A stretch of DNA of 64,000 nt from Campanula takesimana (GCA_026119855.1 JAOWBW010000250.1:1358843-1422842); one strand, 5' to 3'. Shown: positions 45,824 to 57,905, counted from the first letter of the stretch. Translations and numbers: made by a program. The notes: generated by a model from the letters alone, not told the origin.

Positions 45824-45948
45824 AAATCTGATGGGAAATTGGGAATAACTGTCCTCTAGTGGGGAGCAACATCTTCTACTGGGGAAAATGCACCTGCTGG
45901 GGATGAGAGATAACCGTGTCGGTCGGGTGGCTGGACCTTTTCAGGTTT

Positions 45949-45986
45949 CCTACGTATCCTCTGAGGAATCAAGCCGGTCGTAGTTC
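45949..45986 (-). other. Structured motif 1, copy 10
   Basis: Outer CTACG/CGTAG; linker ACCGGCTTGAT; inner TCCT-cag-AGGA. Confidence 0.78.
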
Positions 45987-46184
45987 AGAGATCTACTGGG
46001 GATAAAACGAGATATCGGACTCCTGCTAGGGATAATAAACCTACGGGCACTATCCTGTATGAAGAACGAATCATTCGTAAGCAATGAAGTTATTTGGACT
46101 ACGCTGTCTAAATAATCCCAAGATGAAATGGTAAACGCAATCAGGATCGCCAGGGTTCCTGCCGATTGCGCTAAAGTAATAGAT

Positions 46185-46510
46185 GTCTGATCTCTCGCGA
46201 ACAGAAACGCCGAGGCTTCTGCCAACCGCGATCAATCTAGGATGCGTATGTCATAGAGGCACCGAAGTCTCTACGATCATGCAAATCCTAATAAATGCTG
46301 GATCTCTCGCAAATAGAAACGCCGAGGCTTCTGCCAATTACGATTGATCTAGGATGGTATGTCATAGAGGCGCCGAAGTCTCTATGATCATGCAAATCCT
46401 AATAATAAATGCTGGATCGCTCGCAAATAGAAACGCCGAGGCTTCTGCCAATTACGATTGATCTAGGATGGTATGTCATAGAGGCGCCGAAGTCTCTACA
46501 ACCATACGAA
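46185..46510. repeat. About 113-bp tandem repeat, 3 copies
   Basis: AGAAACGCCGAGGCTTCTGC recurs at about 46201, 46313 and 46429, each followed by GATCTAGGATG and GTCATAGAGGCRCCGAAGTC. Confidence 0.85.
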
Positions 46511-46784
46511 TCCTAAGCAAATATTGGGGAAAGAAGGTAAGGGTGACAATGGTGCGATACATATAGACGGCGGGGTCTAAATAATCCCAAGATGGTAAAA
46601 TGGTAATAGCCGGAGCTTATGCGATATAAAGATAGACGGGCCTCTGTCAATCGCAATTTATAAAATAACAAGTGCTGGATATTACGCAATATAGAGGTAG
46701 ACGGGCCTCTGCAAATTGCAACAGAACGTACGCGAAGTAGAGACAACTCTCGGTCATCGCGATAATATAACAAAGCAATAACAA

Positions 46785-47557
46785 ATGTACGTGCAGTAGG
46801 GATAACTCCTAGTCACCACGATAGTTTTTATAGAGATGAAACATTCGTGCAGTAGGGATAACTCCCGGTCACCACGATAGTTTTTAAAGGGATGAAACAT
46901 TCGTGCAGTAGGGATAACTCCCGGTCACCACGATAGTTTTTAAAGAGATGAAACATTCGTGCAGTAGGGATAACTCCCGGTCACCACGATAGTTTTTAAA
47001 GAGATGAAACATTCGTGCAGTAGGGATAACTCCCGGTCACCACGATAGTTTTTAAAGAGATGAAACATTCGTGCAGTAGGGATAATTCCCGGTCACCACG
47101 ATAGTTTTTAAAGAGATGAAACATTCGTGCAGTAGGGATAATTCCCGGTCACCACGATAGTTTTTAAAGAGATGAAACATTCGTGCAGTAGGATAATTCC
47201 CGGTCACCACGATAGTTTTTAAAGAGATGAAACATTCGTGCAGTAGGGATAACTCCCGGTCACCACGATAGTTTTTAAAGAGATGAAACATTCGTGCAGT
47301 AGGGATAATTCCCGGTCACCACGATAGTTTTTAAAGAGATGAAACATTCGTGCAGTAGGGATAACTCCCGGTCACCACGATAGTTTTTTAAAGAGATGAA
47401 ACATTCGTGCAGTAGGGATAACTCCCGGTCACCACGATAGTTTTTAAAGAGATGAAACATTCGTGCAGTAGGGATAACTCCCGGTCACCACGATAGTTTT
47501 TAAAGAGATGAAACATTCGTGCAGTAGGGATAACTCCCGGTCACCACGATAGTTTTT
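46785..47557. repeat. 56-bp tandem array, about 14 copies
   Basis: Unit: ACATTCGTGCAGTAGGGATA, AYTCCCGGTCACCACGATAG, TTTTTAAAGAGATGAA; for example 46841 to 46897 is 56 bp. Copies are near-identical, suggesting recent amplification. Minus-strand reading frames here only reflect the repeat. Confidence 0.95.
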
Positions 47558-47639
47558 TAAACAAAGGATAATTTAGAGATTTTTTTAGGCTTTTTAAAAC
47601 CAAATGATGTTCTAAAGGACAATAGACCCTTGCAGAGTC

Positions 47640-47880
47640 ATAAAGCTGGCGAACTTATCATGAGTCGCGAAGATGACGGATTGTTATGAAGTTGCAAAAG
47701 GGATGAACTCTCATGGAGTCACAAAGGTGATAGACTCTTGGGGAGTCACAAAGGTGAGGGACTCTCGGGGAGTCACAAAGGTGATAGACTCTCGGGGAGT
47801 CACAAAGGACTCTTTGGTGAGTCACAACGGCAAAGGACCTTTAGCGAGACGCGAAGGAGATGGACTCTCGGGGAGTTGCT
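47640..47880. repeat. About 27-bp tandem repeat
   Basis: Eight degenerate units of GACTCTCGGGGAGTCACAAA plus GGTGATA, GACTC..GAGTC being an inverted pair. Confidence 0.8.
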
Positions 47881-48099
47881 AATATGGGAAACATGATCTG
47901 GGTTCCGCTTATCCTAATTTAGGAGGGAATGAGGCTACGAGCCATTGAGACCAAGGTGTTAGGTAAGGGACATTTTTCTCGGTTGCCTAGAGGTAGGACC
48001 TAAGGCTTTTTAAGGAAGGGGAATAAGGAAGATGGTGATCTCCTAATCTTGAGATAGGGATGCCAAAGATGTCACGGCTTCTTGGGCTTTAGATTATGT

Positions 48100-49750
48100 C
48101 TTGGAGATAATGTGGGTTACCTAGGCTTACGGGCTAGGGTTTGGAGAGAATGCGACTGCCTAGGCTCGAGGCTAGGGTTCGGAGAGAATATGGAAAGGCT
48201 ATTGTATCCTAGGCATAAGACTAGCGGGGAATTGAGATTATAAGTTTCCTAGGTTTCGAGATTAGGGTTTGGAGAGGTTGAGGTTTGGGAACTTCCTAGG
48301 TGTTAGGGTTTCGAACAAGGGTTTGGAAACTGGTGTTTAAGGACAATGACTCTCCTAGGTTTGGGACTAGGGTTTAGAAATATCCTAGGCTTCGAGGCTA
48401 GGGCTTGGAGTTGTGGTAGGTTCAGAGGTTGCAAAGGCGTTGGCTTTAGACCCAAGACTGGGAGTTGAAAGGGTTGTGACTTCCTAGGCTTGAGACCATG
48501 GACCGTTGGGAAGAGGGATTGCTTTTGTGGAAGGTCCACTAAGATTGATGTTAGGGTTCACCATTTTCCGGGATTGGTGACTATGGCTTGGAAAGGTTCA
48601 TAGTAACCTAGGCTTTAGGCTAGGTTTTAAGGCTAAGGACTGTAAACTTCCTACGTTTTGAGACTAAGGTGAAGGAGTTTCCTAGGTATAGAACTGGGGT
48701 TTGAAGGGAATGTTGAATCCTAGGCTTGATGATAGAGTTTAAAGAGGATAATTTCTACCTAGCCTTGAGGCTAGGGTTTTATAAAGAGTGCGACTACCTA
48801 GGCTCGAGGCTAGGGTTTAGAGCGAATGCGACTACCTAGGCTCGAGGCTAGGGTTTAGAAAAAGTGCGACTACCTAAGCTTGAGGCTAGGGTTTGGAGCG
48901 AATGCGACTACCTAGGCTCGAGGCTAGGGTTTATAAAGAGTGCGACTACCTAGGCTCGAGGCTAGGGTTTAGAGCGAATGCGACTACGTAGGCTCGAGGC
49001 TAGGGTTTAGAGCGAATGCAACTACCTAGGCTCGAGGCTAGGGTTTAGAAAGAGTGCGACTACCTAAGCTTGAGGCTAGGGTTTGGAACGAATGCGACTA
49101 CCTAGGCTCGCGGCTAGGGTTTGGAACGAATGCGACTACCTAGGCTCGCGTCTAGGGTTTAGAGCGAATGCGGCTTCCTAGGCTTGAGGCCAGGGTTGAT
49201 TGAGTTTTGGACAGGGCCTTATATCCTAGGTTTTTGGACTAGGGTTCAATAAAACGGAGAATTGAGATTGTAAATCTCCTAGGTTTCGAGACTAGGGTTT
49301 CGGGAATTTGGAAATGGTGTTGCATGCGGGGCTTTGGAAATTCCCTAGAACTTGGGCTAGGGTTAAAGAGGATGTTGCTACCTATGATCGAGGCTAGGGT
49401 TTAAGAAGGATGTAAATTCCTAGGATTTAGGCTAGGGTTTGGAAGGATGTAATTACCTAGGCTTGGGGTTAGGGTGATGAATAGAAGGTGACTACCTAGG
49501 CTTGAGGCTAGGGTTTGGAGAGAATGTAACTACCTAGGCTTGAGGCTAGGGTTTAGAGAGAAGGCGATTACCTAGGCTTGAGGCTAGGGTTTAGAGGGAA
49601 TGCGATTACCTAGGTTTAAGGCTAGGCTTCGAATAGAAGGTGACTACCTAGGCTTAAGGCTAGGCTTCGGATAGAAGGCGACTACCTAGGCTTAAGGCTA
49701 GGCTTCGGATAGAAGGTGACTACCTAGGCTTGAGGCTAGGGTTTAGAGAC
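48100..49750. repeat. 38-bp array of CCTAGGCTCGAGGCTAGGG units
   Basis: Typical unit: TGCGACTACCTAGGCTCGAG, GCTAGGGTTTAGAGCGAA (38 bp). About 35 copies, most regular at 48780-49180 and 49490-49750, degenerate elsewhere. CCTAGGCTYGAGGCTAGGG is itself an imperfect palindrome. Confidence 0.9.
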
Positions 49751-51320
49751 CGAAAGCATTTGAAGGTTTGTCTTGGTTTAGACCGAGCAAGTTTGAGGTC
49801 TAAGAGTGTTGCGGTTTGGGGCAGGTGAGCTTGATACCTCATGGCTGGATAGGCTCGATAGGTTAGACCTAGGCTAGAGTGCTAGGGTTTAGCTAGGGTA
49901 AGACTCAGACATGTGTTAAGGAGACCGGGGCCTAATGGAATGGTAGGCGTGAGATCTAGGTGATCGAAGGCTAGGCAGGGTAGCGTTGGGACATAAGGCT
50001 TTCAAGCGGGTAAGTCTTTTGTCCTAGAGAAACCGCGTTATGGGTTAGGACCAAGCAGGCTTGAGGTCGGCCAAGGAGCAACGGATTGGGATTGGATGAT
50101 CCTAGTACCTAATACGCATGTCGGGCTTGGATCCTAGAGTGTTTGAAAGTTTAGGCTAGGTGCGAACCATATGTGCGGGAAATGGGTTTGGATATGTGAC
50201 CATGTTGGCGCATAGGTATGGACTTGAGTCTCAAAGACTTTGCTCGAGTGCAATAGGTACCTAACAGGATTGGGTATGCTTAGGACTTAATTTTGTCTTA
50301 GAGGTCATGCGTGTGACTAAGCTCGTTTGGCAATTGCGAAGGTAGGTTAGGGATGGGACCAAAGGTGTTTAGCGCATGATTTTTGACTGGACGGGTTTTG
50401 ATATCTTTATGGCATATCACGGTACGCGGGAGCACGTTTGAGATTTGGACTCGTAGGGAAGAAAGGTTTGAGACCCGTGGAGTTTAAGGGTGGACCTTGT
50501 AGGTGGCGAGGTTTGGACTCGGCTCGGATTAAGTAGGTTAAAGACCTAAGGGGTTGAAGGTCAGACTAGGAAGTCTTTTGAAGCTAAGGAGTGACACTAG
50601 GTTTAAGAGTGGCAGGGCCATGGTTTGGGTATGACGGTATGCGTAGATGGCATTGTTTTGGTTGGACCGAGCAGGCTTGGGAACAAAAGAGTTCTGAGGG
50701 TCGACATCTAAGGTTATAGACCTAGAGGGTAGACATTTTTGTGATCTAAAGGGTTTAGGAGTTGAGACCTAAAGTGCGGATCGGATATGCTAGAGACCTA
50801 CAAGGTAGGCGCTTGGTAGACTTGAATGGACTTGGGATCTAAAGGATCGTTCAATAGGTTAGACTGGGTAGGCCTAAGAGGTTGGACCTAAGAGGATAAG
50901 GGAGACATGGTCTGGACAAGGTAAGGATGAATATATATTGGTAGGTTTGGGATCTAAGAGATCGGTAGACTCGAGACTAGTAGGTTCGGGACCTAATGGG
51001 TCATTCTAAGGATTTGGATTTGGTAGACTGGCTTAAGGCTTTAGGAGTCCCGCTACTAACTTATGGAGGGTCGAGCTAAGGGGTTATGGTGTAACCTATG
51101 TAAGACTGACCGGGTAGGTGCGGGACCTAAGGTTTTGAATCAAGTCAGATTGGGACGTAAGGGTATCCTATTGTGTAGGAAATAGGGTGAAGGACCGAGT
51201 CGGTTCAAGAATCACAAAGATGGGTCTCAGAGTGGACCGATGAGGTTTATACAAATTTTGTGGAGACCGAGAGTGCGGGTTTATAAACAAAGTGTCGTGG
51301 AAGAGAAAACTTTTGAAAGT
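49751..51320. repeat. Degenerate GA/GG-rich repeat region
   Basis: Loose recurrences of AGGTTTGGGACCTAAG, GACCGAGCAGGCTTG and GGTTAGACC without a fixed period. Possibly an old version of the neighbouring array. No gene seen. Confidence 0.5.
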
Positions 51321-51683
51321 GTTATGACTTTATAAAGATGCTTTATAATTAATTACGATTCTAACCAATTCAAAAAGTTCGTCATGTGCCGAGCTCGGCG
51401 ATGAGGGATGCCCTTCCTTGTTGAAGCTCCAGTGTTCTCCGAGAAAGCGCATAGTCGACCCATTTTGTTGGGGACGCTCTAGTTTGATGAGCGGGTATCC
51501 TCCCTCCTTTGAGAAACTCTGCGTCAAGCTTGATGATGAGGAGTCCTCTTCTTCTAAGTATGTGCTCGATGAAGCCCCGGCATTCTTTGAGAAACCTTAT
51601 GGTCGGTCCTTTATTGTTAGGGAAGCCCCAGTTGCGTAGAGCGGGGTATCCTACCTCTTTTAAGACGCACCCTTTTTTTCTGC

Positions 51684-51730
51684 CTAGACCGCCCTTGCGG
51701 GTTTTCAATCTAGCGGGCATCTCTTTTGCG

Positions 51731-51764
<34 letters not shown>
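51684..51764 (-). other. A30 tract and structured motif 2, copy F1
   Basis: In sense: A30 (51764-51735), then CTAGA (51713-51709) pairing with TCTAG (51688-51684) around CCC-GCAA-GGG. Same order as element A (A-tract then motif 2). Confidence 0.7.
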
Positions 51765-51768
<4 letters not shown>

Positions 51769-52202
51769 AATCATTCAGTCGACTCCAAAAGAAAAAGAAT
51801 TGTATGAAAACTTGCAGGGGCATTTTGGGGAGAGTAAGAGAGAGAGATAGTACTCACATTTTGACTCTTTGGGCAACTGAGTGTATATATGTACAAAAGG
51901 GAGGAAGCCCCTGCTTGACAGAAAGTAAGTGTTTAGCTCTTTCCTAGATTGTAGAACGGAAGACTTGTCGAGACATTTGAAAGTTGTTTTATTCAAGATT
52001 CTTATTTGATTGCTCGAGAATGGACCTCGTTGATTAGTTATGCATCTTATTATTATGTTTTAGACAAGTAGTCTCGAAATAATAAATGTTTTGATCAGTT
52101 GTGAGTGAAGAAGTCAGGAGTAGAAATATGGGGGAAGAGAGAAGAGAAGGAAAATTGGCTACGAGGTGGGTTGTGTATATTTTGGACCGAACCGGGAGGT
52201 TG

Positions 52203-52245
52203 CCTACGTTCTCCTCAAGGTGAGGAGCTCAGGTCCGCGTAGTTC
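52203..52245 (-). other. Structured motif 1, copy 11
   Basis: Outer CTACG/CGTAG; linker CGGACCTGAG; perfect inner stem CTCCTCA-cct-TGAGGAG. Followed in sense by GCAACCTCCCGGTTCGGTC. Position downstream of the Gag-like ORF matches copy 2 in D. Confidence 0.82.
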
Positions 52246-52545
52246 GGGGGAGGCCCGGATGATGATGAAGTTGGGGTTTGAGTATGAGGTTCATTTATCA
52301 CGATAGGTTACTCCGTTGTAGCTTGTTGCTTTGGATTGCTTCATTGCAGCTCATTGCGGTGGATTGCTCCATTGTAGTTGTCATGGCTGCTGCTACCGCG
52401 TTAATCTTCTTTGTAGGGAAAGAAAGAAAAATAGAACATTTGAAGTGAAAATAAAATGGGACTTTTACTTTTCCATGGTGATAGCCCCTTCTATTTTTCT
52501 TTTTTCTTTTTTATTTTATCTCTTTGTGCACACCCTTTTTTTTGC

Positions 52546-52638
52546 CTAGGCCGCCCTTTCGGGTTTTCAACCTAGCGGGCTTCTTTTTGTGCAATGCTCT
52601 AACTTTTGCCTAGGTCGCCCTTTTGGGTTTCAACCTAG
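52546..52638 (-). other. Structured motif 2, copies F2 and F3
   Basis: F2 (52575-52546): CTAGG/CCTAG around CCC-GAAA-GGG. F3 (52638-52610): CTAGG/CCTAG around CCC-AAAA-GGG. Relative to A and F1 the last outer pair is changed on both sides (A-T to G-C). Confidence 0.7.
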
Positions 52639-52639
52639 A

Positions 52640-53526
52640 GAGCCATATATATATATATATTTTTTTTATATTTGTACATGAAACATTGGGCGAGACAAGC
52701 CCCTAGTTTGCTTTTGCCTCTCTCGATTGCGAGGTAGCTTCCTTATAGTTCAAGCGGCCTTTTGCTGGCGGCGGGCATCCTAGCCCCTTGATTTTCACCG
52801 GTAGAGCTCTATTGGATTGTCACGTCCACCAATGAATGACTTCGTGCACTTGTCTTATATTTGCGATGGAATACGGACAGCCCCAGTGTAACGGCATGTA
52901 GTACTCATGATGGGAACAAACCAATCCTTTAAATTGTGGCAGCATGGATGTCTATTTGATGATGAGCAACCGCAGTCCATTTCTTTGTTATGACCTCATA
53001 AAAAGGGGTCTAATGGTGGGATGAGAGGCGTATGAGGATAGTGTATGGGAGAAGGTGTATATAGAGAGTGTACATGAAGTGTGTACAAAGGGTGAGTGTA
53101 TAGAGAGAGTGTATGGGGGTAGAATGTAGAGAGAATAGAAAGTGATTCGTTCATCCCAATTGATCGAAGCATTTGTTGTTTTGAGATTAATCGTTTACTT
53201 AGTTACGTGAATGGTTCGTGGGTCCATTTATCTTTTAATGAGTCGTCATTAATGAGTAAGATTAAGATTAATTCATCATATAAAGATATAGCAATCAAGC
53301 GAAAATGGTGAATAAGACAATTTTCATGAAATTGATATATGCAAGCTTATGTCTCAAGTCTAGAGAGAAAACAAAAGAAATAAAGACCTCTTTATTGGAA
53401 CTAAAAGATTTAAACTGACTAGTCCGGGGTGGACTTTTAGTTAAAGAAACAAAAATCGTCCAAGGTGGACTTTTGACTAAGGACACTCTAGAACCTACGA
53501 AGACTGAATGACCCTTTTCTTTTCTT
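52640..53526. other. Element F spacer downstream of the Gag-like ORF
   Basis: No gene. (TA)n around 52647-52670. 53150-53380 matches element D 6180-6420. Confidence 0.6.
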
Positions 53527-54207
53527 TTATTTAAAGGAGGTAGCCCCAATTTCTTCTTTTGTCCATGCCCATGTATTCCGTTGGCGGGTGATGGCTCCGC
53601 TGTCAATGAGGCTTTGAATCTTTCTCCTCAATTGGACGCAATCTTCGGTGTCATGCCCAATTAACTGGTGGTATTGGCAGTGTTTGGAGGGATCCAAGCA
53701 TTGCTTCACCCTACTTGGTTCATAGTTGATCAAAGGAGACAACTTGTCGGCTTGAACTAGACTTTTGAAGAGTTTGCCCAAGTCGTCGAATTCGCGCTCG
53801 TCCTTCCTTTCACGAACTGTCTTTGAGGGTGATTTAGGTACCGGCACCCCTTGTTGATGAGTAGTCATAGGAGGCATCCCGACGGGGACAGTCTGTGGCG
53901 GCCCGTACATTTGAGGAGCGTACGGGTGTTGACATTGAGCAAGAGGGAGAATTCGACTGAGGTAATCATAAACGCCACGAATGTCAGACAAATGGCGCCT
54001 CTCGATATCTCTTAGGGTCTTATGCATCTCCTTCTGAAAGTGTGTTGCTTGCTCGTTGAGAATGGCCTTAAAGTGGATTGCTTGTTCATCGAGGATGGCT
54101 TCGAAGTGGGATGCTTGCTTACTGAGAGCAGTACCGGTGTAGAGGATTGTCTCGGGATCTTGGGTAGCAGCTTCAGTTGCAACTTCGATGTTCCTTGCAG
54201 CCGACAT
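53527..54207 (-). CDS. Small Gag-like protein of element F
   Basis: 226 residues from ATG 54207. The N-terminal third has a threefold heptad-like repeat (SKQASHFEAILDEQAIHFKA, then ILNEQATHFQ), probably a coiled coil; a Pro/Gln-rich middle follows (YGPPQTVPVGMPP). Residues about 175-190 hold CQYHQLIGHDTEDC, the C-X2-H-X4-H-X4-C knuckle, followed by LRRKIQSLIDSGAI, a phrase common after gypsy Gag knuckles. It is shorter than the D protein with no capsid domain. It is intact and in sense, so it may be expressed. Probable role is RNA binding in trans with an autonomous element's particle; inferred. Confidence 0.75.
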   Translation of the reverse strand: MSAARNIEVATEAATQDPETILYTGTALSKQASHFEAILDEQAIHFKAILNEQATHFQKEMHKTLRDIERRHLSDIRGVYDYLSRILPLAQCQHPYAPQMYGPPQTVPVGMPPMTTHQQGVPVPKSPSKTVRERKDEREFDDLGKLFKSLVQADKLSPLINYEPSRVKQCLDPSKHCQYHQLIGHDTEDCVQLRRKIQSLIDSGAITRQRNTWAWTKEEIGATSFK

Positions 54208-54375
54208 GATGCAGAACTCTATTCATGAAAGAGTTAAGCCTCTTAGTTGAATTAAATTAGATTCGTATTTAATGATAAGGCATCGTTATAAAATCATTTT
54301 TTGGAAAAGAGTCTGTCTCCACATTTTTGAAATACATTTTGGTAAAAAATTGAAAGTTTGACCGGGCTGAAGTTG

Positions 54376-54439
54376 CCTACGTTCCCCTTATCATGGGGTA
54401 GAGGTCCCACACAATAAAAGGCTCAGGTCGCCGTAGTTC
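54376..54439 (-). other. Structured motif 1, copy 12 (extended)
   Basis: Outer CTACG/CGTAG; linker GCGACCTGAG; enlarged inner arm with CCTTTTAT/ATGATAAGG and a GTGGG/CCCCAT inner stem, lengthening the hairpin while keeping the core. It is 170 nt upstream of the Gag-like ATG. Confidence 0.72.
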
Positions 54440-54559
54440 GAATCAAGTTAGACTTTTAAAAAGACGTGAGAGGTGACCATAGGGGTCAATTTGATATAGT
54501 CTTTTTAAGATAAAGAGCGATCTTGAGGTCAAAAGCAGGAGATGACTCGGTCCTTAGTC

Positions 54560-56830
54560 CAGCATGGGTGAGGAAGACCTATAGGAGTTGGTTTTGATTG
54601 AGTCGGGTATGGTTTGACTTATGGTTTGACCTAGATTTGACCTAAGGTTTGACCTAAGGTTTCAGACAAGAAGTGGTTCAAGCTAGAATGGGACGATAAT
54701 GGTGGGTTGACCTAGATGGGTAATGGATAGGTCGACCTAAATGAGAAGGGTTGGATTGACCTATATGGTGAATGAATCAAGATAGCGGGTTGTAGCGGGT
54801 TGCCTATGGGATGATCTAAGTGGGATAAACATGGTTTGACCTAAGCGGGTCGAATGTGAGTTGGTTGACCTATTCGGGTTGGTTGACCTAGGGAGGTCGG
54901 TAGATAGATTCAAGACGGGCAAGTCGACTTAAGCGGGCCAAGGATTGACCTAGATGGGTCAAAGGTAAAGGGTAGTTTTAACCTAAGACAGACGAGTTGA
55001 CCTAGATGGGTCGAGGATGGTGTGTGGACCTAAACGGGTCGAGACGGGTTGACCTAGGTTGGTATGGACAACGGTGGGTCAAATAATGACCTAGGTGGGT
55101 CAGGATGACGGTTTGACCTAAGCGGGTTAAGGTCAAAGGTAATTGGGTTCACCTATGGGACCAAAGATTGACCTAAGAGGTCAATAGCGGATAAGGTTGA
55201 CCTAAGGGTCAAAGGTTGACTTAAGAAGTCGAAAGGTGATTGGGTTGACTTAGGGAGTCAAAGGTTGACCTCAGAGGTCAAAGGCGGATAAGGTTGACCT
55301 AAGTGGTCAAAGGTTGACCTAAGAGATCGAGGGGTGATAAAGTTGGCCTAAGGGGTCCAAGGTTTGACCTATGGGGTCAAAGGCAGATGAGAATGACCTA
55401 TGGGGTCAAAGGTTGGCCTAAGAGGTCAAAGGCGGATGAGGTTGACCTAAGGGGTCAAAGGTTGACCTAAGAGGTCGAGGGGTGACCTAAGAGGTCGAAG
55501 GTGATAAGGTTGACCTAGGAGGTCAAGGGTTGACCTAAGAGGTCGGAGGTTGATAAAGTTGACCTAGGGGGTCAAGGGTAGACCTAAGAGGTCAAAGGTT
55601 GGTAAGGTTGACCTAAGGGGTCAAAGGTTGACTTAAACGGATAAGATTGACCTGGGGGGTCAAAGGTTTGACTTAAACGGATAAGATTGACCTAGGGGGT
55701 CAAAGGTTGGCCTAAGAGGTCAAAGGGTGGTAAGGTTGACCTAGGGGGTCAAGGGTTGACCTAGGAGGTCAAAGGTAGATAAGGTTGACCTAGGAGGTCA
55801 AAGGTTGACCTAAGAGGCCGGAGGCAGATAAAGTTGACCTAGGCGGTCAAGGGTTGACCTAAGAGGTCGAGGGGTGACCTAAGAGGTTGAGGGTGATAAG
55901 GTTGACCTAGGAGGCCAAGGGTAGACCTAAGAGGTCAAAGGCGGATAAGGTTGACCTATAGGGTCAAAGGTTGACCTAAGAGGTCGAAGGTTGACCTAAG
56001 GGGGTCAATAGCGGAGAAAGTTGACCTAGGGGGTCAAAGGTTGACCTAAGAGGTTAAAAGACAAATGAGGTTGACCTAGGGGTCAAAGGTTGACTTAAAC
56101 GGATAAGATTGACCTAAGGGGTCAAAGGTTGACCTAAGGGGGTCAAGAGCGGAGAAGGTTGACCTAGGGGTCAAAGGTTGACCTAAGGGGGTCAAGAGCG
56201 GAGAAAGTTGACCTAGGGGTCAAAGGTTGACCTAAGGGGGTCAAGAGCGGAGAAGGTTGACCTAGGGGTCAAAGGTTGACCCAAGGGGGTCAAGAGTGGA
56301 GAAAGTTGACCTAGGGGGTCAAAGGTTGACCTAAGAGGTTAAAAGACAAATGAGGTTGACCTAGGGGTCAAAGGTTGACTTAAACGGATAAGATTGACCT
56401 AAGGTGTCAAAGGTTGACCTGAGGGGGTCAAGAGCGGAGAAGGTTGACCTAGGGGTCAAAGGTTGACCTAAGGGGGTCAAGAGCGGAGAAAGTTGACCTA
56501 GGGGGTCAAAGGTTGACCTAAGGGGGTCAAGAGCGGAGAAGGTTGACCTAGGGGTCAAAGGTTGACCTAAGGGGGTCAAGAGTGGAGAAAGTTGACCTAG
56601 GGGGTCAAAGGTTGACCTAAGAGGTTAAAAGACAAATGAGGTTGACCTAGGGGTCAAAGGTTGACTTAAACGGATAAGATTGACCTAAGGGGTCAAAGGT
56701 TGACCTAAGGGGGTCAAAGGTAGATAAAGTTGACCTAGGCGGTCAAAGGTTGATAAGGTTGACCTAGGGGGTCAAAGGTTGACCTAGGAGGTCAAAGGTT
56801 CAGAGGGTTGACCTAGGTGGTTAAAGGTGA
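54560..56830. repeat. TTGACC/GGTCAA array, 2.3 kb
   Basis: Units of about 24 bp (GTTGACCTAAGGGGTCAAAG and variants) with a higher-order pattern at 56030-56700 (GGTCAAGAGCGGAGAA recurring about every 50 bp). Each unit contains TTGACC, the W-box core bound by WRKY factors, about one per 20-25 bp. Confidence 0.92.
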
Positions 56831-57229
56831 AGGGTAGACCCAAATGGATCGTAATGATGGCCCAACGGATGAGCGATGGACCTTAGAGGTCGCCTAGATG
56901 CAATGCACATTTTATTTTGCGAAAAGTTTTGCATTTATTTACATTCTAAATGGGTGGTCCGAGGAGTGTCCTAATCTCTATGTGTGGGTTGACACGGGTT
57001 AGGTTAAAGGTTCCCACCGCTCGCGGAACGTACACGGTGAGTGGAGTAGACGAGTGACTCGAAAAATGTGAGGTAGTAGCGCACAAATTCCTGCACATCG
57101 AATACTCCGGGTAGTAGGGACCTGTGCAGTGCTGACACGGACTAGTGGTAGTGTGTGGTAAAAACTAATTCTTTTTTTAAGGAGAAAGAGAGAAGCTTTT
57201 GATGTTAGGATGATGCAAATGCAATGCAT

Positions 57230-57260
<31 letters not shown>

Positions 57261-57365
57261 GGAGAGAATAATGTAAAAGGGAGCATAGCAGAGTTTTGTT
57301 TGACCCTAACACTAAAGCGAAGATAACAAGGGTACATGGTACAAGGTACAAGGTACAAGTATTAA
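56831..57365. other. Element F leader, unique part
   Basis: No gene. (GA)n tract at about 57228-57268 and GTACAAG triplication near 57335-57360. Confidence 0.6.
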
Positions 57366-57905
57366 CATGGCGGAGTGCGCGGGTGCATGTGTAACATGGC
57401 TTAACTGTAGGGGGCACGCGAAAACATGGCAAGTGTGCACGCGAAAACATGGCAGGTGTGTGCACGCGTAAACATGGCAGGTGTGTGCATGCGTAAACAT
57501 AGCAGGTGTGTGCATGTGTAAACATGGCAAGTATGTGCATGTGTAAACATGGCAAGTGTGTGTGAGGTGCACGTGTAAACATGGCAAGTGTGTGCATGTG
57601 TAAACATGGCAAGTATGTGCATGTGTAAACATGGCAAGTGTGTGCATGTGTAAACATGGAAAGTGTGTGTAGGGTGCATGTGTAAACATGGCAGGTGTGT
57701 GCATGTGTAAACTTGGCAAGTGTGTGCATGTGTAAACATGGCAAGTGTGTGTAGGGTGCATGTGTAAACATGGCAGGTGTGTGTAGGGTGCATGTGTAAA
57801 CATGGAAAGTGTGTGCGTGTGTAAACATGGCAGGTGTGTGCATGTGTAAACATGGCAGGTGTGTGCATGTGTAAACATGGCAGGTGTGTGCATGTGTAAA
57901 CATGG
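57366..57905. repeat. 25-bp tandem array, about 20 copies
   Basis: Unit GCATGTGTAAACATGGCAAG plus TGTGT; some units carry an extra GTAGGGT or GAGGT. No stop occurs in any minus-strand frame, producing three long overlapping frames that I do not regard as genes. Confidence 0.9.

Noticed and set aside
47052..47460. Repetitive minus-strand frames in the 56-bp array
   Set aside because: Pure repeat translation, no start or family resemblance.
48100..49750. CRISPR-like direct repeats (38-bp unit)
   Set aside because: Units abut without spacers, are degenerate, and lie in a plant retrotransposon.
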